DNA of 64,000 nt from Roseiarcus sp963784805 (GTDB lineage Bacteria > Pseudomonadota > Alphaproteobacteria > Rhizobiales > Beijerinckiaceae), in the NCBI GenBank assembly GCA_963784805.1, contig CAWASR010000013.1, forward strand, positions 60,486 to 124,485. Direction: 5' to 3'. Positions 52,573 through 59,332 of the stretch are shown one piece after another (the stretch's first letter is position 1; each line of letters begins with the position of its first letter). The notes under the pieces were generated by a model, which was not told the origin of the DNA, did not search any database, and worked only from the letters and a program-made list of their open reading frames with translations. The translations under genes and the position numbers were made by a program.

Positions 52573-53370
52573 CTAATACGGTGTGTCGCCGCCGTCCGCG
52601 CTGATTGCCTGGCCGCGAATGATAAGCGCCTCGTCGCTCAAAAGGAAGGAGATGGTCCGTGCGACCTCGACGGGCTCGATGTGACGCAGGAGCTGCGAGC
52701 TGACGAGCTGGGGAAAGACCTCTGCGGGCGGCGAGCCGGCCAGCCTGCCGTAGGCGACCGCGACGTCGCGCAGCATGTCGGTTGCGACGCCGCCCGGGCA
52801 GACGCAGTTGACGTTGATGTCGTGCGGCGCGAGCGCGGCGGCGAGAACCCGCGTCATGTTGATCAGCGCGGCCTTGCTGGCGCTGTAGGCGAGCGACTCC
52901 ATGTGCCCCTTCTTGCCGGCCTCCGAAGCGACGCTGACGATCGCGCCGCGCACGCCGGAGTCGATCATCGACGTGGCCACCAGGCGCGAGGCCTCATAGG
53001 CGCCGAACAGGTTGACCCGGAAAATCCTTTCCCAATCGGCCCAGGCGGTCGCGAGCGGGTCGGCGTGGATTACGATCGCGCCGCAATTGACGAGGCCGTC
53101 GAGCCGGCCGAGCCGCTCGCCGGCGGCGGCGACCGCCGCGGCGATCGAGCCCGGATCGGCGAGATCGAAGCGGACAGCGAATGCGTCCGCGCTGCCCGTC
53201 GCCGCGACTGCGGCCTCGAGCGGCCCCGGTCGGATGTCGGCGAGCGCGACCCGTGCGCCTTCGGCCGCCAGCAGTTCAGCGGTCGCGCGGCCGACGCCGC
53301 CCGCGGCGCCGGTGACGAGAATAGCTTTGCCAGCGTGCCGCTTCGAGACGGCCGGGTAGCGGACGGGCAA
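52573..53370 (-). CDS. SDR family oxidoreductase
   Basis: This 265-residue short-chain dehydrogenase has the NAD(P) motif TGAAGGVG, the catalytic serine in VSVASEAG and the YxxxK pair in AYSASKAAL. The usual NNAG is changed to VNCGAI. The C-terminal PVEVARTISFLLSDEALIIR and GQAISADGG are standard. It probably acts on the compound brought in by the BMP importer, but the substrate is not known. The N-terminal ~12 residues before KAILVTGAAG are uncertain, and an internal start is possible. Confidence 0.88.
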   Translation of the reverse strand: MPVRYPAVSKRHAGKAILVTGAAGGVGRATAELLAAEGARVALADIRPGPLEAAVAATGSADAFAVRFDLADPGSIAAAVAAAGERLGRLDGLVNCGAIVIHADPLATAWADWERIFRVNLFGAYEASRLVATSMIDSGVRGAIVSVASEAGKKGHMESLAYSASKAALINMTRVLAAALAPHDINVNCVCPGGVATDMLRDVAVAYGRLAGSPPAEVFPQLVSSQLLRHIEPVEVARTISFLLSDEALIIRGQAISADGGDTPY

Positions 53371-53418
53371 GGGAGCGTGCGGCGGGCGAGTGGAGAATTG
53401 AGCGATGGTCGGGACTCC

Positions 53419-53930
53419 TCACGCGGATATATCCAGCCTGGCGAGCCAGGTCGCGTCCGGCCAGATATACGGCCAATCGCCCTCGATCGGACGGCCGAGG
53501 AAGGGTTGGACCTTCTCGTCGATCTCCTCGCACAGCCGGCTGACCTGGCGCTTGGAAATCCCGTCCATGCCCATGGCCCGAACCAGATCGTCGACCGAGC
53601 GGGTCGAGACGACTTGGACGTAGGCTTCCTGCACGACCGCCGCGATCGCCTTCTCCGCCAGGCGGCGCGGCTCGAGAAAGTTGGGAAAACAGCTGCCCTT
53701 GCGCAGCTTGGGGATGCGCAACTCCACCGTTCCGGCGCGCGTTTCCCAGTCGCGGTAGCCGTTGCGCTGCGCCAGTCGGTCGGCCGAGCGCTCGCCATGG
53801 GCGGCGCCGGTGCGGCTTTCCATGTCCAGCTCCATCAGGCCCTGGGCGGCAAAGCCGATCATCTCGCGCAGATAATCCGCGTCGGGGTCTTTGCCAAAAG
53901 GGCTTGAAGGGCCATTCTGTCGTTGGTCAT
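53419..53930 (-). mobile_element. IS256-family transposase, 5' fragment
   Basis: From ATG at 53930 the sequence reads MTNDRMALQALL, then after a frame change DADYLREMIGFAAQGLMELD and on through RLAQRNGYRDWETRAGTVEL, RIPKLRKGSCFPNFLEPRR and VSRLCEEIDEKVQPFLGRPI to DWPYIWPDATW, where similarity to mutator-type transposases stops (frame ends at 53419). This is about the first 170 residues of ~400, so the second and third acidic catalytic residues are missing. The cut faces left, into the accessory region. The matching C-terminal piece is at 34151-34289 on the same strand. Confidence 0.85.
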
Positions 53931-54013
53931 CGTCGGTTCCACGGTTGAGAAAGTGACAGAACTTCCAAGCGGGGGCGAGTCCGGGCGACGGGTAGAGCCA
54001 TCAACCCTTTTTA

Positions 54014-54125
54014 CCCCCGCGAAAGCGGGGTCCAGACCGCCGCAGGGCGTTCAGCAACCATCGCTTTCGACCCCATCCTGGGCGACGGCGGCGGCGCCTT
54101 GGATGCCCGCTTTCGCCGGCATGAC
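54014..54125. repeat. Inverted pair of REP-like hairpins
   Basis: CCCCGCGAAAGCGGGG (54015-54030) has a perfect 6-bp stem and a GAAA loop. ATGCCCGCTTTCGCCGGCAT (54103-54122) is the related element in opposite orientation with one mismatch. Both belong to the GCGAAAGCGGG class common between genes in alphaproteobacteria. The inverted pairing resembles a BIME. Confidence 0.6.
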
Positions 54126-54145
54126 GACGATCGAACGGCTCGGGC

Positions 54146-54184
54146 TTTGCAATGTTGCAGATTTTGGCGCCCAAGCGATTGAAA
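54146..54184. repeat. Short intergenic motif copy (AAGCGATTGAAA type)
   Basis: GTTGCAGATTTTGGCGCCC followed by AAGCGATTGAAA. Related to 28640-28686, 3909-3948 and the motif within both 440-bp repeats. Confidence 0.5.
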
Positions 54185-54352
54185 ATATTGGGTCGTTTAC
54201 AGAACTGACGCTCCATCGAGCCAGTTCAGAAGCGCTTCGAGCCATTGCGCCTCGACGTGCAGCCGGAAGCCGTCGCCGGTCCGCGCCAATCGGCAGGCGA
54301 ACCCGGTGAACAGGACGGCCGAGGTTCATTGCGCCAGCGCCGACCCGGCGAC

Positions 54353-54805
54353 TCAACGCGCTCGCTCCCAGCCGCTCTCCCCGCCCTCGCGCCAATAGCT
54401 GACCGCACGCCCCTCGTCCTTCAGGCGTTTCCAGCGGGCGCGGGCCTCGGCGATCGCCTCGTCGTCACGGCCGTCGAACAGCACGACGACCTCGTCGAAC
54501 GCCCCGTCCTCCTCGACCGCCTCGGCGCCCGGCAAAAGGACCAACATCCTGGCGCCGTTGGGGTTTTCCACCTGCGCCGTCAGGAAGACCGGATGCGACG
54601 AGGGATCGCCGTCGCCGGCGGCGCCGTGGGGGAGAAAACTTGCGTCGTCGTAGGTCCAAAGCCGGTCGTTGAGGGCTGCGACCATCTCGTTGGACGATGC
54701 GCGAACGACGACGCGCCTTCGCCCCGCGAGCGCGCGCTCAAGCAGATCCGGCAGCGCCTGATCGATCGGTCGGCGTTCGAGATGATGGAAGCGAAACTCG
54801 CTCAC
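54353..54805 (-). CDS. holC: DNA polymerase III subunit chi
   Basis: This 150-residue clamp-loader accessory protein links the clamp-loader complex to single-strand binding protein. EFRFHHLERRPIDQALPDLL at the start, WTYDDASFLPHG and PVFLTAQVENPNGARMLVLL in the middle and VVVLFDGRDDEAIAEARARW near the end are HolC landmarks. The GTG at 54805 is used because it overlaps the upstream stop (GTGA). The longer frame is antisense-like. It lies near pepA, its usual partner. Confidence 0.9.
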   Translation of the reverse strand: MSEFRFHHLERRPIDQALPDLLERALAGRRRVVVRASSNEMVAALNDRLWTYDDASFLPHGAAGDGDPSSHPVFLTAQVENPNGARMLVLLPGAEAVEEDGAFDEVVVLFDGRDDEAIAEARARWKRLKDEGRAVSYWREGGESGWERAR

Positions 54806-55338
54806 TCGCCGGCCGGTCCGACGATGACGAAGGTCCGGTCCGAATCGGTCGCCATCAGTCCCAGGCTGACGCCGCCTGGCTCGTGCTCCTCGATCTTGCC
54901 GGCGATATAGACGTCGCCGCGCTGGCGCGAGGCGTTCAGATATTCGCGCGCATCGACGCTCATTCCGCGCAACACGGCGTTGCTCTTGGCCGCGTCCCAG
55001 CCCAGCGCCGCGTGCAGCGCGGCGGCCTGAAATCGCTCGAAATTGGTGGTCGTGCGAGCTCTTGCCGGTTCGCTGATGCGCGCCTCGAAGCGCACGAATT
55101 CGTCGCCGTGGCAAGTCAGGGTCGCATCGACGTCGACTCTGGTCGTCACGTCGAACACGTTCGCGTTTGACCTGGCCCTTGACACCACGATGGCGTGCGA
55201 GAACTCGACCTGCATGTCGCTGGCGGCCAGGCGCAGGGCAGCGGAAAAGGCGTCGCAGCCCGCCAGCGCCCACGCCGATTCCGGATTTGAGCAGAACGCC
55301 GCCAGCGCGAGCGCGAAGACCGTGGATCGAAGCCCCAT
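54802..55338 (-). CDS. Exported hypothetical protein between pepA and holC
   Basis: 178 residues, beginning MGLRSTVFALALAAFCSNPE with a secretion signal. LAGC (about residues 24-27) could be a lipobox, although a type I site at AWA is equally possible. The mature part is a mixed acidic protein with THRVDVDATL-like strands (TTRVDVDATLTCHGDEFVRF) and a C-terminal AGKIEEHEPGGVSLGLMATD. I do not recognise a family. The ATG at 55338 follows GGGGA. Its stop overlaps the holC GTG, so the two are coupled. Its place between pepA and holC is unusual. Confidence 0.7.
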   Translation of the reverse strand: MGLRSTVFALALAAFCSNPESAWALAGCDAFSAALRLAASDMQVEFSHAIVVSRARSNANVFDVTTRVDVDATLTCHGDEFVRFEARISEPARARTTTNFERFQAAALHAALGWDAAKSNAVLRGMSVDAREYLNASRQRGDVYIAGKIEEHEPGGVSLGLMATDSDRTFVIVGPAGE

Positions 55339-55402
55339 TGTGATGTCCCCGCCCATGTCATCGAGCCAGTTCCGAGTCTCCGCAATCCTCGACGTCGCGA
55401 TC

Positions 55403-56902
55403 CTAGTCCTCATACGAGTTGGCGATCATACGGTTCAGCAGGCGAACGCCCCATCCCGAACCCCAGGACTGATTGATCTCCGACGCCGGCGAACCCATGG
55501 CCGTGCCGGCGACGTCGAGATGCGCCCAAGGCGTCTCCTTGATGAAGCGCAGCAGGAACTGCGCGGCGGTGATCGAGCCGCCATGGCGTCCGCCAGTGTT
55601 CTTCATGTCGGCGAACTTGGAATCGATCATCTTGTCGTAGGCCGCGCCGAGCGGCATTCGCCAGACCTTCTCGCCCGTCGCCACGCCCGCCGCGATCAGC
55701 CGCTGCGCCAATTCGTCGTTGTTCGAGAACAGGCCCGCGTATTCCTGCCCGAGCGCCACCATGATGGCGCCGGTCAGCGTCGCCAGATCGATGATCGCCC
55801 GCGGGGAGAAGGTCTCCTGCGCGTACCACAGCGCGTCGGCCAGCACGAGCCGCCCTTCGGCGTCGGTATTGACGATTTCGATCGTCTGTCCCGACATCGA
55901 GGTGATGATGTCGCTTGGCCGGATCGCGTCCCCGTCTGGCATGTTCTCGACCAGGCCGATTATGCCGACCACGTTGACCTTCGCCTTGCGCGCCGCCAGC
56001 GCATGGAGGAGCCCGAAGACGCAGGCCGCGCCGCCCATGTCGCCTTTCATGTCCTCCATGCCGGCGGAGGGCTTGATCGAGATGCCGCCCGAATCAAAGG
56101 AGACGCCTTTGCCGACGATCACGAGCGGCTTTGCCCGCCTCGCACGGCCGCCGCTCCAGCGCATGGTGACCAAACGGCTTTCGCGCGCGGACCCGCGCCC
56201 CACGCCGAGCAGGGCGTTCATGCCGAGCTTGCCCATCGCCTTTTCGTCGAGCATTCGCGTCTCGACCCCGAGCTTCTCCAGAGTCTTGGCGCGATCGGCG
56301 AATTCGGCGGGAAAGAGGACGTTTGGCGGTTCGTTGACGAGGTCGCGCGCAAACTCAACGCCTTCAGCCACCGCAAAACGCTCGTGCGAGATCGCGCGCG
56401 CCGCCGCGGCATGGCTTAGGCCGATGTAAAAATCAGGCGTCTCAGCGCTCTCCTCGTCCGAATCCTTCTTACGCGTCTTATACTTCTGAAAGCGATAGCC
56501 GCGTAGGCGCAATCCCAGGGCAAAGTCGGCGGCCGCGGCGCTGTCCCAAGTCCCCGCGGGGGGCTCGAATGCGACTTCGACTTTGTGCGCGCCCGTCAAT
56601 TTGCCGAAAACGAAGCCTCCGAGCGTCACAAAGTCAATCGCGCCGTCGTCCTTCCCCGGGGCGACGCCGACGACCATCAGCCTCGAAGCCTCGATGCCGG
56701 CCGGAGCGAGAATGTCGAGCGCGGTCCGCTGAGCGCCGTGGAAATTTGACGCCTTGGCGGCGGCCCGGATCAACGGCTCAAGGTCGCCAACCCGCGCGGA
56801 TAGCGCCGGAGCGGGCTTCATATCCGCGCCGACAAAGACGACGAGCGCGTTTCCCTTGAGCGCGGACGGCGAACCAAAGGCGATCTTGACGACTTCGCTC
56901 AT
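55403..56902 (-). CDS. pepA: Leucyl aminopeptidase
   Basis: This 499-residue M17 cytosol aminopeptidase has two metal ions. The catalytic Lys and metal ligands lie in GVSFDSGGISIKPSAGMEDM and KGDMGGAA, and NTDAEGRLVLADAL is the family signature. A variable N-terminal domain occupies about 1-160. It releases N-terminal amino acids from peptides, and relatives can also bind DNA. The second ATG (56902, MSEVVKIAFG) is preferred because GGGA lies just upstream. It diverges from lptF across 235 bp. Confidence 0.94.
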   Translation of the reverse strand: MSEVVKIAFGSPSALKGNALVVFVGADMKPAPALSARVGDLEPLIRAAAKASNFHGAQRTALDILAPAGIEASRLMVVGVAPGKDDGAIDFVTLGGFVFGKLTGAHKVEVAFEPPAGTWDSAAAADFALGLRLRGYRFQKYKTRKKDSDEESAETPDFYIGLSHAAAARAISHERFAVAEGVEFARDLVNEPPNVLFPAEFADRAKTLEKLGVETRMLDEKAMGKLGMNALLGVGRGSARESRLVTMRWSGGRARRAKPLVIVGKGVSFDSGGISIKPSAGMEDMKGDMGGAACVFGLLHALAARKAKVNVVGIIGLVENMPDGDAIRPSDIITSMSGQTIEIVNTDAEGRLVLADALWYAQETFSPRAIIDLATLTGAIMVALGQEYAGLFSNNDELAQRLIAAGVATGEKVWRMPLGAAYDKMIDSKFADMKNTGGRHGGSITAAQFLLRFIKETPWAHLDVAGTAMGSPASEINQSWGSGWGVRLLNRMIANSYED

Positions 56903-57137
56903 GACCATCCCATTTCAACGTTGGCGCGCGCCATCCGATTCGACCAATGCGGTCGCGTTGGCCGCCCGGGGTCGAGATATCGAGGGTTTGCCTCGCTCGT
57001 CAATAAGCCGCCGCGATTGGGCATCACAATTCTCCGGTAAACGGCGCAGAGGGTCCCGACTTGCAAGATCAACGGGTACGCGATAGCGCCGACGACGAGC
57101 GGCGGATTTGGGGGCCGCGCCTTACGATGCGGCGGCG

Positions 57138-58256
57138 ATGATCCGAGTTGAACGCTATTTGTTCAGGACGGCGGGGACGGCCTTTCTCTCGGGCCTCGTC
57201 GTTCTAACGGGCATCATTTGGATTACCCAGGCCCTGCGACAGATCGATCTGTTGACGAGCAAGGGTCAGACCATTCTCATTTTTCTGATGATGACTGGTC
57301 TCGTGGTGCCCTCGCTGGTGGCGATCATCGCCCCCGTCGCGCTGTTCGGAGGGGTTCTGTACACGCTCAACAAGCTCAACGGCGACAGCGAATTGGTGGT
57401 GATGTCGGCCTCCGGCGTTTCGCCGGCGCGCCTATTGCGCCCGCTGGCGCTGCTGTCCGGCTTGGTGTTCGCCGTCGTGGCCGGCTTATATATTCAGGTT
57501 CTGCCCTGGAGCTTTGGCGCGATTCAAAGGCTGACGACCTTCGTTCATGCCGATTTTATCGCCAACTTCGCCCGTCCCGGCGCCTTTACCCAGCTCGAAT
57601 CGGGTTTCGTCTTTCATTTCCGCGAACGTACGCCCGACGGCGCGCTGCGTGGAGTTTTCATGCAGGACTGGCGCGACCCCGCTCATATCACAACCTACAT
57701 CGCGGAGGCCGGCAAGACCGTCGATCGCAACGGCTCGAGCTATCTTCAGCTTTCGAAAGGCGTCCTTTTGCGGCCGCAGTCGTCGGGCGATTCAGCGATC
57801 GTGACCTTCGACGACTATACGATCAATCTTTCCCAGTTCATGCACGCCGTCAGCTCGATCAAGAAGCCGCAGGAACGAAGCACCGCCCAATTGCTGAGGC
57901 CTGACGCCCGGGATCGCGCCGATCCGACGCTGGACGGCCACATCCGCAGCGAGTTGCTCAATCGTCTGGCGAGCCCGCTCTATGCTCTCGTCGCCGGCCT
58001 GATCGCCTTCGCCGCGCTCGGAGAGGCGCGCACGACCCGGCAGGGGCGCGGCGTCGCGATCGGCGGGGCGATTTTCGCCTTTCTTTTCCTGCGCATGCTT
58101 GGCATCGCGGCGACGACGCTCGTCGTCGGCGACCCATCGGCCGCCGTTTTTGTCTGGGCGATTCCGATTGGCGCATGCCTCGGGGCGCTGGCGGTTATCT
58201 TCCGTCGACCACTTTTGGCGCTGCTGGGGCGGCGTGTCATGGCGAGGCCGGCATGA
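57138..58256 (+). CDS. lptF: LPS export ABC transporter permease LptF
   Basis: This 372-residue inner-membrane subunit has TM helices near the N-terminus (FLSGLVVLTGIIWITQAL), a periplasmic beta-jellyroll domain (about 130-260) and three C-terminal TM helices. NGDSELVVMSASGVSPARLL is the coupling-helix region that meets LptB. It extracts lipopolysaccharide from the inner membrane with LptG and LptB. The ATG at 57138 (MIRVERYLFRT) is chosen. Its stop overlaps lptG by 4 bp. lptB and lptC are not in the window. Confidence 0.93.
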   Translation: MIRVERYLFRTAGTAFLSGLVVLTGIIWITQALRQIDLLTSKGQTILIFLMMTGLVVPSLVAIIAPVALFGGVLYTLNKLNGDSELVVMSASGVSPARLLRPLALLSGLVFAVVAGLYIQVLPWSFGAIQRLTTFVHADFIANFARPGAFTQLESGFVFHFRERTPDGALRGVFMQDWRDPAHITTYIAEAGKTVDRNGSSYLQLSKGVLLRPQSSGDSAIVTFDDYTINLSQFMHAVSSIKKPQERSTAQLLRPDARDRADPTLDGHIRSELLNRLASPLYALVAGLIAFAALGEARTTRQGRGVAIGGAIFAFLFLRMLGIAATTLVVGDPSAAVFVWAIPIGACLGALAVIFRRPLLALLGRRVMARPA

Positions 58257-59332
58257 TCGGCCGGACGTTATCGCTCTATTTGGCGACCCGCTTCGCGCGG
58301 ACGGTCGTCGCGGCGTTCGCGTTCGTTTTCGCCCTCATCTACTCAGTGGACCTGGTAGAGCTGCTGCGCCGTTCGGGCGATGCGCGGCGGGCGACCGGGA
58401 TCGCCATGGCCGGCCTGTCGTTTCTTCGAACGCCGACGTTCGCCGAACAGGCCCTGCCGTTCGCGGTGCTGCTCGGCTCAATGATCGCCTTTCTCAACCT
58501 GTCGCGCAAAATGGAGCTGGTGGTGGCGCGGGCCGCGGGCGTATCGGTTTGGCAGTTTCTGACTCCGCCGCTGATCGTGAGCACCCTGATCGGGGTGTTG
58601 TCGGTGGTCGCATATAATCCAGCGTCGACATGGATGAAGCAGAGGTCCGACGTGATCGAGGCCCGGTTGTTCAGCGGCCTGGCGCCTGGATCGGGGGGGA
58701 TGTGGATCCGGCAGAAAAGCATCGACGGCCAGGCGGTCATCCACGCCAACGGCAGAGACTCCACCGGGACGCAGCTCACCGGCGTAGAGGTCTTCAATTT
58801 CGACGACAAGGGCAATTTCGTCGAGCGGGTGGATGCGGCCTCGGGCGATCTGAAGGACGGCTACTGGTTGTTGCGTGACGCAAAGGTGGTCACGCCCGGC
58901 TTCGAGACGCTTCCGACCTCGACCTACCTGCTCGCGACCAGCCTCAGTCGTCGGGAGGTCGCTCAGGCCTTCGTGGCGCCGGAGACGGTGTCGTTCTGGA
59001 GACTGCCGGGGCTGGTCGCCCAGACCGAGCGGGCCGGACTGGATTCGACCGCTTATCGACTGAGATATCAGGAACTTTTGGCCCGCCCGCTAATGCTGGC
59101 GGCGATGGTGTTGGTCGCCGCATGCTTTTCGTTAAGATTCTTCCGAATGGGCGGCATCGAATATATGGTTTCTGGTGGCGTCGCAGCCGGGTTCGTGCTT
59201 TATGTCATCACGAAAGTGATCAACGACCTCGGCGGGGCCGGATTTGTCAGCGCGCCGGTGGCGGGCTGGTCGCCTGGGCTGGTTGGGTGTTTGTTTGGCG
59301 TATATGTGTTGCTGCAGCAAGAGGATGGTTGA
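58253..59332 (+). CDS. lptG: LPS export ABC transporter permease LptG
   Basis: This 359-residue partner of LptF has the same topology, with SRKMELVVARAAGVSVWQFL as the coupling region, a periplasmic domain (about 130-265) and C-terminal TM helices ending in YVLLQQEDG. The ATG at 58253 overlaps the lptF stop (ATGA), and its stop overlaps the first base of lptD (TGATG), so the three Lpt genes are tightly coupled. Confidence 0.93.
   Translation: MIGRTLSLYLATRFARTVVAAFAFVFALIYSVDLVELLRRSGDARRATGIAMAGLSFLRTPTFAEQALPFAVLLGSMIAFLNLSRKMELVVARAAGVSVWQFLTPPLIVSTLIGVLSVVAYNPASTWMKQRSDVIEARLFSGLAPGSGGMWIRQKSIDGQAVIHANGRDSTGTQLTGVEVFNFDDKGNFVERVDAASGDLKDGYWLLRDAKVVTPGFETLPTSTYLLATSLSRREVAQAFVAPETVSFWRLPGLVAQTERAGLDSTAYRLRYQELLARPLMLAAMVLVAACFSLRFFRMGGIEYMVSGGVAAGFVLYVITKVINDLGGAGFVSAPVAGWSPGLVGCLFGVYVLLQQEDG

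Larger units (their letters stand above)
53931..54352. other. Intergenic region with REP-like elements
   Basis: 422 bp between the IS256 fragment and holC. It holds the hairpin pair at 54014-54125 and the short motif at 54146-54184. A minus-strand stretch near 54190-54320 (AVLFTGFACRLARTGDGFRL) looks protein-like but has no start and is not recognised. Confidence 0.4.
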
